Notes: a model not told the origin generated them from the sequence alone. Shown: positions 10,428 through 19,850, numbered from the stretch's first letter. The stretch: DNA of 64,000 nucleotides from CAVTWS01 sp963738445 (GCA_963738445.1 CAVTWS010000001.1:1-64000); one strand, 5' to 3'. Made by a program: numbers and translations.

Positions 10428-10546
10428 ATGCCCGCATCCATCTGGCTCCTGTCCCGCCCTACCGACGTCGATCCCACGACCTGGACCGCCGACCTGATCT
10501 CGGCCACACCGGCGCGGTGCGGCATCGACATCGTCGACGCCGACGC
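10428..10546 (+). pseudogene. 5' end of an unidentified gene, cut by the palindrome centre
   Basis: ATG at 10428 opens a frame reading MPASIWLLSRPTDVDPTTW and continuing through ISATPARCGIDIVDADA until the fold-back point. Forty codons are too few to assign a family. The rest of the gene must lie in the genome beyond the fold-back and is not in the window. Confidence 0.55.
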
Positions 10547-10555
10547 TGGAAGGCC
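10547..10555. other. Centre of the inverted duplication
   Basis: These nine bases (TGGAAGGCC) separate a perfect 27-base inverted repeat, 10520-10546 against 10556-10582, from which the whole ~21-kb palindrome extends. The centre falls inside an open reading frame, so a gene is cut on both sides. No transposase, target-site duplication, replication origin or AT-rich telomere-like sequence is visible here. Confidence 0.9.
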
Positions 10556-10675
10556 GCGTCGGCGTCGACGATGTCGATGCCGGCACCACGCCGTGTGGCC
10601 GAGATCAGGTCGGCGGTCCAGGTCGTGGAATCCGACGTCGGTAGGGCGGGACAGGAGCCAGATGGATCCGGGCAT
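10556..10675 (-). pseudogene. Mirror copy of the truncated unidentified gene
   Basis: Reverse-complement counterpart of 10428-10546, with ATG at 10675. It reads MPGSIWLLSRPTDV and then changes frame, so it carries its own errors. Same unknown protein. Confidence 0.5.
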
Positions 10676-10754
10676 GGGAGGGGAAGGTCTGGGGGTGCCT
10701 CCGGACTCGGTTCGGCCAGCCGTCGACAGCTTGCCGCCGGGCGACCGGGTGGCT

Positions 10755-11183
10755 CCAGTGCCCCGCGACTTGTTGTCGAGCTCGTGCAGGCGGCGCGCCC
10801 GCGCCCATCAGGTACCTTGGCCAGGCGCGGGCTGGCGTCGAGCAGGCTCGAGAACTCACGGCGGTTGAGCGCATCGACCACCATGTCGGTGTCCGCATGA
10901 CAGGTAAGGTGGCCGTTACAGCCCACGAGCACGGCCAACTCTCCCGAAGAAGTCCCCTGCGGCCGAGCGTGGGCGAAGTTGTTGCGGGCCCTTACCTTGG
11001 AACCGAGGCCTGACCCTCGACGATGATCATGAACTTCTCGGCCGGGTTCGCCTTCGCACCGTCAGTTCCTTGCCCGCCTTCTAAGAAACCCGGAGTGACG
11101 AGCCGGGACACCTTCTTCAGCTCTTTCACGCTGAGCTCTGAGAAGATGCCCACATGCGAGTCGACGTCACGGTCCTTGCTATC
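10755..11183 (-). pseudogene. cNMP-binding protein, right-arm copy (heavily damaged)
   Basis: The start codon itself is lost (the ATGAGC of the other arm reads ATAGC here). Blocks such as GIFSELSVKELKKVSRLVTP and KFMIIVEGQASV remain in one frame, and DTDMVVDALNRREFSSLLDA in another. The other arm (9924-10348) is the better guide to this gene. Confidence 0.7.
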
Positions 11184-11430
11184 GGGCTGGTTACTTCGAC
11201 AGGGCTCGCCGTCGGGGACCGCGGCACTGGAGCCCAGGTAGTTTCGACGCTTGTTTCTAGCGCATGGGGTGGGTCCTCGCTGTCGAGGCTGGCGCGGGAG
11301 CAGCATGGCGGCCATAGGAATAGCAGCCGTCGTGGCGGGTCCGGCCGGCGGGCGATCCGTCGGTCAGAATGGGCGCGGGCCGGCCCAGCCCGGCCCGAGC
11401 AAGCGCTGGAGGGCCCGTCGAGGGTGTTGG

Positions 11431-12648
11431 ATGAGGATCGTGATCTGAGGCGCGGGCAGGGACGGGCTGGGCCGGGCGGCCGGCGGTGGGCCGCCGGCCG
11501 GGGTAGACGAGGTCTTGGCTCGCCGACGTCGATGCCGAGGTTGCAGTAGCACCACGCGGATGGGACCGGCGACGAGCCCTTCCGGGGCGTGGGGGGTCGA
11601 CGCGTCGAACCCGGGCAAGCTGTTCGGCAACTTCACCACGGCCAAGGCTGACGCCGTCTTGAACGCGTGCGATCCGCGCTTGAACCCGCCGATCTTCGAG
11701 GCCGCGTTCGGGCCGAGCTGCACGTACATCGACATGGCCGCAAGCTGTCGGACCGCACCCCGAGAAGCCGTATGAGTGACCGGCGTCAAGCTCGGCGACG
11801 CGCAGTTCGAACGCGCCGCCGACTGGGAGGCCAAGGGCCAGCTCGCGTTGTCGGGCTCGGCATCGAGCCGGGGTACTCCGACGTCGCCGCCCGCTACGCC
11901 GCCGACGAGCTGTTCTCCGAGATAGACGAGGCGGGGTGCGGGATGGCAGCAATCTCGTCATCGAGGGCTACGAGTTCGCCCCGACGTTCTCGATCTGGAC
12001 CACGATCGAGGAGTGCCTCAACCCGCCGGTCATCTGGGAGCACGGGGCGGGGCTGTTCTGCACCGCAGCCGTTCAGCGAACCGGAGGTGTTCCGCGTTCC
12101 CGGAGGGCATCGGTCCGGTGGATTCCGGTCAACGTCAAGCACCCGAGGAGGTGCCGTTGGTACCCGCGCCATTGCTCAGACACCCGGCGGGTCACGTTCA
12201 AGTACGGACTCGGGGGATCGCTTCATCGAGGTGCTGCGCACGTCGGCCTGCTCGGGTTGATGGCACCGCACCCATCGACGTGCGGGGCCAGATGGTGGCG
12301 CCCCGCGATCTCGTCGCGGCCGCCCTGCCGAACCCCGCCCTGCTCGGCGACCGGATGCATGGCCGGACCTGCGCCGGGGTGTGCGTGGCCGGTCTCGGGA
12401 CCGACGGCGGCCCCGGGCAACGTACCTCTATCACGTGGCCGACACCGATGAGTGCATGAGCCGCTGGGTGATCAGGCGGTGGTCTGGCAAACCGCCGTGA
12501 ACCCGATCGTCGGCTCGAGGTCCTGGCCGAGGGGGTGTGGAGCGGTGTGGGCGTGCTCGTGCCCGAACAACTCCCGGCCCGCCCGTTCCTGGATCGGTTC
12601 GTCGACGTGGCCGGTCCATGGGGTGTCGAAGATCGAGATGCATCATGA
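11431..12648 (+). pseudogene. Saccharopine dehydrogenase-like protein, right-arm copy (multiple frameshifts)
   Basis: Reads MRIVI then a premature stop, and afterwards recognisable blocks in all three frames (KADAVLNACDPRLNPPIFEAA, IVGLGIEPGYSDVAARYAAD in one-base-shifted form, GYEFAPTFSIWTTIEECLNPP, NPALLGDRMHGRTCAGV), ending GVEDRDAS. Some residues also differ from the left arm by substitution (for example AIFDAALTAG against PIFEAAFGPS), more than in the outer parts of the arms. See 8452-9674 for the family. Confidence 0.65.
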
Positions 12649-12847
12649 CGTACCGACGGCGCTGACGGCCTCGGACCATTCCGGCCACCGGCCTCGTTCG
12701 GGACCCAGGGTGGGGCCCGATTGCCTTGTTCCGATCCGTTCGGTCCATAGAGTGTCGATCGGGCGTCGAAGCGGGTAACGCTTCGTCACCGCCAGGCCAG
12801 ACGGCCGAACCGGCCAGACTGTCGAGTCCGGGAGGGAGGGCGCGACC

Positions 12848-13619
12848 ATGAGACGAACATGACGTCTTTCGGCGCCTGGGAACGCCGCCGGGTGAGCCCC
12901 CGAATCCTGCTCGAGGTGGCGTTCTGCGGGGTGCTCTTCGTGGGTGCCGCCGGCTAGGATTCTGTCTCCCGAGCAGTTCACCGAGGCCTTCAGCAACGCC
13001 CGTCGGGTGATCCGGTTCGAGCAGGTCACCGGCCTCTTCGTCGAGAGCGACCTCCAGTCGTGGATCATCGGCAACCCGCCGTGGTGTACCTGTTCAATGG
13101 GTACTACGTCGGCGCCCACTTCCCGATCACCGTTGCCACGCTGGCGCTCGTCTACTTCTACCGGGCGCCGCTCTACGGCACCTGCGGCGTTCCATGCTCA
13201 CGACGACGGTGTTGGCGCTGGTCATCCATGTGATGTTCCCGCTGGCTCCGCCACGTATGGTCACTGGCACGGCTTCGTCGACACCCTCCAGACGGTCGGT
13301 CCGACGATCTACGACGCCAGTGCGTACAGCAGTCGGCGAACCAGCTCGCGGCCATGCCGTCGCTGCACTTCGGTTGGGCCATGTTCGTCGCCTACGCGGC
13401 GTGCATCTCGTTCCGCAGCCGGTGGCGGTACCTGGTCATGCTCCATCCGCTGTTCACGCTGCTGTCGATCGTGCTCACCGCGAACCACTACATCATCGAT
13501 GCCCTGGTGGCGGCGGTGCTGGTGTTCGTGGCCCTCGGCCGCGACGCCGGGCAGGTCCTCTGGACCCGGCTCCGGGCGGCGGCGGCCGGGCTCGCCGGGC
13601 GGTCGAAACCGCGGCCTGA
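12848..13619 (+). pseudogene. PAP2 membrane phosphatase, right-arm copy (frameshifted)
   Basis: Counterpart of the intact gene at 7460-8251. It has at least four indels, for example near 12948, 13077, 13182 and 13322. The blocks SPEQFTEAFSNARRVIRFEQ and MPSLHFGWAMFVAYAA are preserved. Confidence 0.75.
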
Positions 13620-13748
13620 CCGACGGTTCCGGCACCGGATTCCGCGCCCCGAGGCTCGCGTCGCGCCCCGCCGCAGGTAAGGATGCGTCTCCACCGGTGG
13701 GCGGCCGGGTACTCGGCCGACACGCGGCCGAGCGCTGAGGGAGGCGCA

Positions 13749-14701
13749 ATGCGATTCAACCGACGAGCCCGGCTCGACACGTCCGAGATCCGTGACCGGC
13801 GAGGCAGCCCCGGGCGCGGCCCCGTGGCTGCGGGTGCTGGCGGCCTGGGCATCATCGGCCTGATCCTGGCCGTGCTCATGGGAGCGTTCGGTGGCGGGGG
13901 TGGTGGCGGCGGCACGGCCACCGGCGGGGCCGGCGGTGGGCTGAGCGACATCCTCGGCGGTAGACGGCGGGTGGTTCGTCGGGCGCGGCGGACAACTCGC
14001 AGCTGGAATCCACCTGCCAGACCGGTGCCGATGCCAACGAGGACGAGGTCTGCCTCATCGTCGGCACGGTGAACAGCGTGCAGGACTACTGGCTCGCCGA
14101 GTTCACGGCCAGCAACCTCGAGTACCAGCCGGCGTTCACCAACTTCTTCACCGGCAGCGTGAACACCGGGTGCGGTGGGGCGACCGAGGCAGTCGGGCCG
14201 TTCTACTGCCCGGCCGACCAGCAGGTGTACATCGAGCTGGGCTTCTTCGATCTCCTCGAGTCACGGTTCGGCGCCAGCGGCGGCGATTTCGCCCGCGCCT
14301 ACGTGATCGCCCACGAGTACGGCCACCACGTCCAGAATCTGCTCGGAACCTCGGCGCAGGTGCAACAGTCCGGCGACCGTGAGGGCGAGGACAGCGCCAG
14401 TGTGCGGCTCGAGCTTCAGGCCGATTGTTATGCCGGCGTGTGGGCCAACGAGGCCACGACCAGTCCGGATCCCGCCACCGGGCAGCCGTTGATCGTCGAG
14501 CTGACCGACGAGGACATCGACGAAGCGCTGTCGGCGGCTGCCGCGGTGGGCGACGACCGGATCCAGGAAGCGGCGACCGGTCGTGTCGATCCCGAGAGCT
14601 GGACCCACGGCAGCTCCGAGCAGCGCCAGCGCTGGTTCCGTGTCGGGCTCGACTCCGGCAATCCGGACGAGTGCGACACGTTCAACACGAACAACCTCTA
14701 G
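13749..14701 (+). pseudogene. Zinc metallopeptidase (YpfJ family), right-arm copy (one missing base)
   Basis: ATG at 13749 with GAGGGAGG upstream. Identical to the left-arm protein except that one C is missing near 13970 (GGCGGTAGACGG, against GGCGGTCAGACGG), which breaks the linker. The peptidase domain with HEYGHHVQ is intact in the following frame and ends DTFNTNNL. Restoring the base gives what is probably the best version of this protein. See 6374-7330. Confidence 0.8.
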
Positions 14702-14763
14702 CCCGGCCACCGACCCCGGCGAGTTGCGGTCGGACCGGCCGAACGGAGGAACGAGACGGTCGG

Positions 14764-15715
14764 GTCAACCGTCGGCCGCGGTGATGGCGTCGAACGTCTC
14801 GGGCACGTCGATCTCGGCACGGCGGCGTAGCCGTTCACGAAGGCGTCCACGTCGTCGATGAACTCGGTCAGCGTCGAGGCGCAGTCGACGGTGATGGCAT
14901 CGCGGTCACCGATCACGATGGCGAGCGGCACGTCGACGGTGCCTTGCACCTCGCCGGTCGTGCAGGACGGGATGTTCACGTTGAAGAGCAGGTTGGGGGT
15001 GGTGCCGGCGTCGGACGCGGCCACCAGCTCATCGCGATGCTCCTCGAGGAACGACAGGACGACCTCGACGCCGCTGGCGAAGTCGAACTGGTCCGGCGGG
15101 ATGATGCCCTGGCTGAAGGCCACGGCGGGGATGCCGTTCTCGGCGGCGATCCGACCGGCGCCGACCGTGCCGGACAGGCCGGCGAAGGCGCCGATGTTCT
15201 GGCCGCTGTTGATGCCCGAGAAGATCACCTGGGGCCGCTCCGGCAGGTTGGCCAGGGCCCAGTTGACGGTGTCGCCCGGGAATCCTGTCACCGAGATCGC
15301 CGGGTAGCCGCTGGCAGTGGTGACCTCTTCGCTCGCGGAGTTCGCCCGGCGTCGTCTGTGAGCCGCTCCCGCTCTTGTTCTCGTTCGGCGCAACCACGGT
15401 CACCTCGACGTCGGGGAGCTCGATGAGCGCTTGCACCATGGCGTCGATTCCGGGTGCGGCGTAGCCGTCGTCGTTGGTCACCATGATTCGGAGGGGTTCG
15501 GTGGCGACGGTGGTGGTGGTCTCGGCGACGGTGGTGGTGGCCTCGGCGGCCGTGGTCGTCGTGTCATCCACGGAGAGCGTGGTCGTCGTGTCGTCGACGG
15601 AGAGCGTGGTCGTCGTGTCGATGACCGGGCTCTCGGCGCTGTCGTCGTCGTCGCCGCACGACGCGGCGAGCAGGGTCAGGGCCAGCGCGGCGAGGGCCAG
15701 GGAGCGTCGGGACAT
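14764..15715 (-). pseudogene. surE: SurE-like lipoprotein, right-arm copy (two frameshifts)
   Basis: The start region reads GAGAGGAAATGACCATG, a good ribosome site for the second ATG. The signal peptide, linker and VTNDDGY are intact. The frame breaks near 15343, where one base is gained (GGGCGAACTCCGCGAGCG against GGGCGAACTCGCGAGCG), and again near 14820, where two bases are missing. The left-arm copy (5357-6307) is intact. Confidence 0.8.
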
Positions 15716-15771
15716 GGTCATTTCCTCTCGGTGAATCGGCGGCCTGGGGGCCGGCCGACGGGGCAGATTAC

Positions 15772-16146
15772 CTACGAGCGACCGAAGTCGTCGTCGAAGC
15801 GTTCGATGTCGTCCTCGCCGAAGTAGTCGCCGGTTTGGACCTCGACGAACACGAGCGGAGTGACACCGACGTTGGCGATTCGATGAGATGACAGCACGGG
15901 AACATCGACGGACTCGCCGGCCCGCACGTGTTGGTCGACCCCGTCGAGGGTGACGAGGGCCTCACCGGTCACGACGAACCAGTGCTCGCACCGAAGGCGG
16001 TGCCGCTGGTAGCTCAGCCGACGCCCGGGCTCGACCGTGACCTCTTTGACCTTGTGGAGGCCATCGTCGAGCAGCACGAGGTACCGGCCCCACGGTCGTT
16101 CGCCGACTTCGCCGGTCGTGCTCGAGGCCGATGACCCTTCTGTCAT
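15772..16146 (-). CDS. Cupin, mannose-6-phosphate isomerase type II-like, right-arm copy
   Basis: Same 124-residue protein as at 4929-5303: RPWGRYLVLLDDG, then the RHRLRCEHW metal-binding strand and a C-terminal acidic tail (GEDDIERFDDDFGRS). Both arms agree, so this sequence can be trusted. It lies 25 bases downstream of pyrE and about 57 bases upstream of the SurE gene on the same strand, so pyrE, this gene and surE probably form one transcript. The family interconverts mannose and fructose 6-phosphates when fused to the guanylyltransferase; the role of the single domain is uncertain. Confidence 0.82.
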   Translation of the reverse strand: MTEGSSASSTTGEVGERPWGRYLVLLDDGLHKVKEVTVEPGRRLSYQRHRLRCEHWFVVTGEALVTLDGVDQHVRAGESVDVPVLSSHRIANVGVTPLVFVEVQTGDYFGEDDIERFDDDFGRS

Positions 16147-16171
16147 GACGCAGGAGCGTACGGCACCTGGC

Positions 16172-16732
16172 TCAGGCTCCGTGCACCGGCGCGATGCCGA
16201 GATCTGCGTAGGTCAGCATGGGAAAATACGGCACGGCCCGGGTCGCCAGCCGGGCGCGGCCTGATCGCCCCGGTCGACCAGAGTGGCCGCGGCCACGACC
16301 CGGGCCCCGGCGGCTTCGATGGAGTCGATCGCCTGCAACAACGAGCCCCCGGAGGTGATCACGTCCTCCACGACGAGCACGGTCTCCCCGAGCTCGAGCC
16401 GGGCGCCCTCGATCAGTTGACCCGTCCCGCGGTTCTTGGGTTCCTTGCGCACGAAGAACCAGCGGCCCCCGGTCACGGCCGCCACCCCCACGGCCAGATG
16501 GTCGGCGCCCATGGTCAAGCCCCCGCAGGCGGAGAACGAGATCCCGGCTGCGGTGACGGCCTCGACGATGGCTCGGCAGGCGAGGTCGAGATCGGGATAG
16601 TGGGCGAGGGCCAGCTTCCCGTCGACGAAGTCCTGCGACCGCCGCCCCGGAGGCCAGCAGGACCGGTTCGGGCAGGCGGCGATAGCCCTGGGTCAGGATG
16701 ATCTGACGGAGTTCGTCTCGGAGGTCGGTCAC
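16172..16732 (-). pseudogene. pyrE: Orotate phosphoribosyltransferase (PyrE), right-arm copy (two compensating frameshifts)
   Basis: GTG start at 16732 reading VTDLRDELRQIILTQGYRRL. An extra G near 16645 (GGGGCGGCGG against GGGGCGCGG) shifts the frame, and a missing C near 16256 shifts it again. Between them a large part, including VLVVEDVITSGGS (the PRPP loop), reads in one frame. Combining the arms gives a normal PyrE of about 186 residues. PyrE makes orotidine 5'-phosphate from orotate and PRPP in the cytoplasm. Confidence 0.85.
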
Positions 16733-16854
16733 GCAGCCGATCCTATGACCCCGGGTCGGTCGGCACGGCGGGAGTGGCAGAACCCGGGCCCGTCGTGGTT
16801 CGATGCCTCGGCGTCGGGCCCGGCCCGACCGTACCCGCAGAAAGGGGCCCCTTC

Positions 16855-17622
16855 GTGGCACGACTGGATGGCAAGACGGTGATCGTCACCGGAGGAGCCC
16901 GGGGCATGGGGGCGGCCCACGTGCGGATCCTGGCGGGGGAGGGCGCACGGGTGGTGTTCGGTGACGTGCTCGACGCCGACGGCGAAGCCTTGGCCGCCGA
17001 CATCGGCCCGTCGGTCACCTACCTCCACCTCGACGTGACCAACCGGGACGACTGGCGGCGGGCCATCGAGACGGCCCAGGCCATCGGTCCACTCAACGGT
17101 CTGGTCAACAACGCCGCCATCCATGCCACCAACACCATCGCTGATGAATCGGTCGAGCAGATCCGGCGGGTGTTCGAGGTCAACTTCATCGGGACGTTCC
17201 TCGGAGTCCAGTCCGTGACCGAGCCGATGACGGCGGCGGGGGGCGGATCGATCGTCAACGTGTCCTCGACCGGCGGGCTCACGGGGTTGCCCAGCTACAC
17301 GGCCTACGGCGCTTCGAAATGGGCGGTGCGAGGGTTCACCAAGACCGCGGCCATCGAGCTCGGCCCGCTCGGTATCCGGGTGAACTCGGTCCATCCGGGA
17401 CCGATCCGGACGGCGATGCTGTCGATCGTCGGCGACGAGCGCACCTCTGGACAGTTCGCCGGTCTACCGCTGCGACGCCCCGGAGAGCCCGAGGAGGTGT
17501 CGCGGTTGATGGTGTACCTCATCTCCGATGAGAGCTCGTTCCAGACCGGCGCCGAGTTCGTGATCGACGGCGGTTCGACCGCGGGGCCGGCCCGGGTCGT
17601 GCGGCATGCGGACACCTCGTGA
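16855..17622 (+). CDS. SDR oxidoreductase, 3alpha/20beta-hydroxysteroid dehydrogenase-like
   Basis: 255 residues from GTG at 16855 with AAAGGGG upstream. The cofactor motif TGGARGMG, an aspartate after the second strand (GDVLDADG, suggesting NAD preference), LVNNAA, and the catalytic Ser (NVSSTGG), Tyr and Lys (YGASK) are all present. The overall pattern, including RVNSVHPGPIRTAM and the ending DGGSTAGP, closely follows the Streptomyces 3alpha,20beta-hydroxysteroid dehydrogenase/FabG3 (Rv2002) group, from memory of those sequences. With a KstR-like regulator and a HIP cluster nearby, a steroid substrate is plausible. Its stop overlaps the start of the VOC gene (GTGA). Confidence 0.85.
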   Translation: MARLDGKTVIVTGGARGMGAAHVRILAGEGARVVFGDVLDADGEALAADIGPSVTYLHLDVTNRDDWRRAIETAQAIGPLNGLVNNAAIHATNTIADESVEQIRRVFEVNFIGTFLGVQSVTEPMTAAGGGSIVNVSSTGGLTGLPSYTAYGASKWAVRGFTKTAAIELGPLGIRVNSVHPGPIRTAMLSIVGDERTSGQFAGLPLRRPGEPEEVSRLMVYLISDESSFQTGAEFVIDGGSTAGPARVVRHADTS

Positions 17623-18020
17623 CCATCGAGTACATCGACCACGTGACGCTCACGGTCGCTGATGTCGACCGGTCGATCGCGTTCTACGAGCGGGTGCTCG
17701 GCGCCACGCTGCTGTACCCCGAGGTGTGGCGCGCCGGGAAGATGCCGGTGGCGCTGATCCAGGTCGGGGGCTCCCGGTTGAGCCTGCACCCCGCCGCCGC
17801 TCCGGCCGAACCGCACGCCCGGGTCCCGGGCTCCGGATCGGGCGACCTGTGCTTCCGGTGGTCGGGTTCGATATCGGGGGTCACGGAGTGGTTGCACGCG
17901 GCCGGCATCGACATCGAGCTCGGACCGGTGCCGCGCTCGGCGAGCTCGGGCGCCGCGGCGCAGTCCGTGTACTTCCGCGACCTCGACGGCAATCTGCTCG
18001 AGCTGTTGGCGGTCGACTGA
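17619..18020 (+). CDS. VOC-fold (glyoxalase/dioxygenase superfamily) protein
   Basis: 133 residues, GTG start overlapping the SDR stop by four bases, so the two are translationally coupled. One vicinal-oxygen-chelate module pair: IDHVTLTVADVDRSIAFYERVLGA at the N terminus with a metal-ligand-type histidine, and YFRDLDGNLLEL at the C terminus with the usual glutamate. Members include glyoxalase I, epimerases and ring-cleaving dioxygenases. The reaction is not deducible, but coupling to a hydroxysteroid-dehydrogenase-like SDR suggests a step on the same substrate. Confidence 0.8.
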   Translation: MTIEYIDHVTLTVADVDRSIAFYERVLGATLLYPEVWRAGKMPVALIQVGGSRLSLHPAAAPAEPHARVPGSGSGDLCFRWSGSISGVTEWLHAAGIDIELGPVPRSASSGAAAQSVYFRDLDGNLLELLAVD

Positions 18021-18068
18021 GCGGGTCATCGGCCGCGGATGGGACCGCTCACGACGGCTGTCGCGTGC

Positions 18069-18506
18069 TCACTTCGGAAGGTCGACGGCGGTCGCCGGGA
18101 GGAACCCGGTCGCCATGCCGGCGGTCACCTCGATCCAGGCCCCGGACGGGCTCGCTCCGCCCGTGCCGGTGGGAATGACGAGGGCACCGTCGGCCAGGTC
18201 GACCACCGTCGAATACGTCAGGTCCGGCCCCGAACGCAGGGGCACCGGGGCTCCGTCGGGGCTGACCACGGTCGCCGGTGGGTCGCTGAAGGCGAGTGGA
18301 CCAGTGGGGCCGGCCTCCCCCACGTCGGGCTCGTCCTCCCCGGTGGTGACGGCGGGCGCCAGCTCCGCAGCGTCGATCTCGGCGACGGTCGGAGGTTGGC
18401 CGGCAGCCCCCTCCCGGTCGACCTCGATGTCGCAACCGGCGGCGGCCGTGAGGGTCAGGGTCAGTCCGGCCACCCCGACGAGTCGGCGAGCGGAGCCGAA
18501 GGTCAT
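18069..18506 (-). CDS. Lipoprotein of unknown function
   Basis: 145 residues. ATG at 18506 begins a signal peptide (MTFGSARRLVGVAGL) ending in the lipobox LTAAAGC, so the mature protein would be lipid-anchored outside the membrane. The mature part has no motif I recognise; it is rich in Ala, Pro, Asp and Thr and ends TGFLPATAVDLPK. It is convergent with the VOC gene. Confidence 0.75.
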   Translation of the reverse strand: MTFGSARRLVGVAGLTLTLTAAAGCDIEVDREGAAGQPPTVAEIDAAELAPAVTTGEDEPDVGEAGPTGPLAFSDPPATVVSPDGAPVPLRSGPDLTYSTVVDLADGALVIPTGTGGASPSGAWIEVTAGMATGFLPATAVDLPK

Positions 18507-18573
18507 GACGGTGAATCGACACCGGGCGACCAAAGCTTGAGCGTCTTCGCCGCCGCTCCCGACGACGGGACGG

Positions 18574-18783
18574 TCAGGTGTCGAGAAGCAGCACGAGGAT
18601 GAACACGGCGATGCCGATGAGGACCGCCCACCACGGCACTCCGAGGGCCAGAGCCAGGACGCCGATGCCGGCGACCGGGAGCGCGGCGATCGAGGCCCAC
18701 CGGATCAACCGGGCCCGATCGAACGGGGGATCGGAGTCGGGGTCGGAGGCCCGGCGGGAGACGGTGTCTGGGTGCTCCTCCAT
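18574..18783 (-). CDS. Small membrane protein
   Basis: 69 residues: a charged N terminus (MEEHPDTVSRRASDPDSD), then two closely spaced hydrophobic stretches (IAALPVAGIGVLALALG and PWWAVLIGIAVFILVLLL) ending two residues before the stop. Probably an inner-membrane hairpin. It lies 44 bases downstream of the dehydrogenase on the same strand, so it may be in the same transcript. No family recognised. Confidence 0.65.
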   Translation of the reverse strand: MEEHPDTVSRRASDPDSDPPFDRARLIRWASIAALPVAGIGVLALALGVPWWAVLIGIAVFILVLLLDT

Positions 18784-18827
18784 CGTGGACGCCACAGTAG
18801 TGCTCCCGGTACCGATCCGAGGTTCGG

Positions 18828-19754
18828 TCAGTACCCCTCGGCGCGATCCACCAGGCCGTGGAGCGGCTCGCCGCCGATCCAGCGATCGAGGTTGGCGGCG
18901 AAGTACTCGTCGAGCTGGCGGAGGGCCGACGGGGCACTCCACGACACGTGAGGGCTGAGCCGGACCTGCGGGTGGGAGTACAGCCAGTGCCCCTGGGGCA
19001 GTGGTTCGGGGTCGCACACGTCGAGCGTGGCGCGCCCGACCACGCCCGCATCGAGCGCCCGGCGGAGCGCCTCCTGATCGATGATCGGACCCCGGGCGAC
19101 GTTGATGAGGTGGGCGCCGGGCCGGACGGCGGCGAACGTCGAGTCGTCGAACAAGCCTCGGGTGTGCTCGGTCAGCGGCGTCGCGATGACCACGTGGTCG
19201 GCCCGGGCGAGGGCGGTCGGCAGGTCCGCCACCAGTTCCACCCCCGGGACCGGCGGGGCGCCGGCCCTCCGGCGCACGCCCAGCACCCGCATGTCGAACG
19301 CGGCGCACCGTCGGGCCACCTCGAGGCCGATGCCGCCGAGACCGACCAGCGCAACCGTCTGCCCGGCCAACCCGCCCAGGTGGGCCCGGGACCACTGGGC
19401 GGGCGGCGCGTTCACGAACAGGGTGCTGAGCTGCTTCTCGTGGTCGAGCATGGCGGCCATCACGTACTCGCTGATGGGCACGCCGCTCGCCCCGCGGGTG
19501 CACGTGAGCAGGATGTCGGCGGGGAGGTGATGCAGCGGGAACCGTTCGATGCCGGTGCCCAGGCTGTGGACCCATCGCAGCCCGCGCCGGCTCAGCTCGG
19601 CCAGGTCCGGGGACCCGAGCGCGGTCGTGACGAAGATCTCGCCGCGGAGGGGGTCGGGCAGGGCCTCGGGTACGGCGACGAACTCGACGCCCGGGAACCG
19701 CTCGCTCATGGTGTCGTGGAACCGGGGGCCGAGGTGATGCAGGACGGTGGTCAC
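18828..19754 (-). CDS. D-2-hydroxyacid dehydrogenase (NAD-dependent)
   Basis: 308 residues from GTG at 19754. The NAD-binding motif VGLGGIGLEVARR is near residue 140, followed by ATPLTEHTRGLFD, LINVARGPIIDQEAL (catalytic Arg), the Glu-containing turn ATLDVCDPEPLP, and the catalytic His in LSPHVSW. This is the full set for 2-hydroxyacid dehydrogenases such as glyoxylate/hydroxypyruvate reductase or phosphoglycerate dehydrogenase relatives. No C-terminal ACT domain, so not a typical SerA. Divergent from the KstR-like regulator with a 96-base gap holding repeated elements, so regulation by that protein is likely. Confidence 0.85.
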   Translation of the reverse strand: MTTVLHHLGPRFHDTMSERFPGVEFVAVPEALPDPLRGEIFVTTALGSPDLAELSRRGLRWVHSLGTGIERFPLHHLPADILLTCTRGASGVPISEYVMAAMLDHEKQLSTLFVNAPPAQWSRAHLGGLAGQTVALVGLGGIGLEVARRCAAFDMRVLGVRRRAGAPPVPGVELVADLPTALARADHVVIATPLTEHTRGLFDDSTFAAVRPGAHLINVARGPIIDQEALRRALDAGVVGRATLDVCDPEPLPQGHWLYSHPQVRLSPHVSWSAPSALRQLDEYFAANLDRWIGGEPLHGLVDRAEGY

Positions 19755-19759
19755 CCGGG

Positions 19760-19803
19760 CAGTGAAACGTCGGGCACCGGGCGCCGTCAAACGTCGGTCA
19801 CTG
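19760..19803. promoter_or_regulatory. Candidate operator between the dehydrogenase and the KstR-like regulator
   Basis: Two direct copies of AAACGTCGG (19765-19773 and 19789-19797, 24 bases apart) are enclosed by an inverted hexamer CAGTGA (19760-19765) and TCACTG (19798-19803). The element sits in the 96-base divergent gap next to both start codons. The left arm carries it unchanged. It does not resemble the mycobacterial KstR motif (TnnAACnnGTTnnA). Confidence 0.4.
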
Positions 19804-19850
19804 GGCGCTCGTTTTGTTCCCCGGCGGCCAGTTGAGCATGATGGCGCCCC

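Larger units (their letters stand above)
1..10546. repeat. Left arm of a ~21-kb inverted duplication
   Basis: The first ten bases are the reverse complement of 21061-21070, and the match continues gene by gene to the centre at 10547-10555. Coordinates mirror as x + x' of about 21071 at the outer end and 21102 at the centre, so roughly 30 bases of net indel have accumulated. Gene content and order are identical to the right arm. Differences are mostly one-base indels, spread over coding and non-coding sequence alike. The arm starts at the first base of the window, so it may continue to the left. Most likely a fold-back read artefact rather than a genomic duplication. Confidence 0.95.

Noticed and set aside
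10500..10600. Insertion sequence or integrase-driven inversion at the palindrome centre
   Set aside because: No transposase or recombinase gene, terminal repeat or target duplication is present near the centre.
8452..12648. Two diverged paralogues of the saccharopine-dehydrogenase-like gene
   Set aside because: Both copies are broken, lie in mirrored positions of the palindrome and share flanks; differences fit noise better than divergence.
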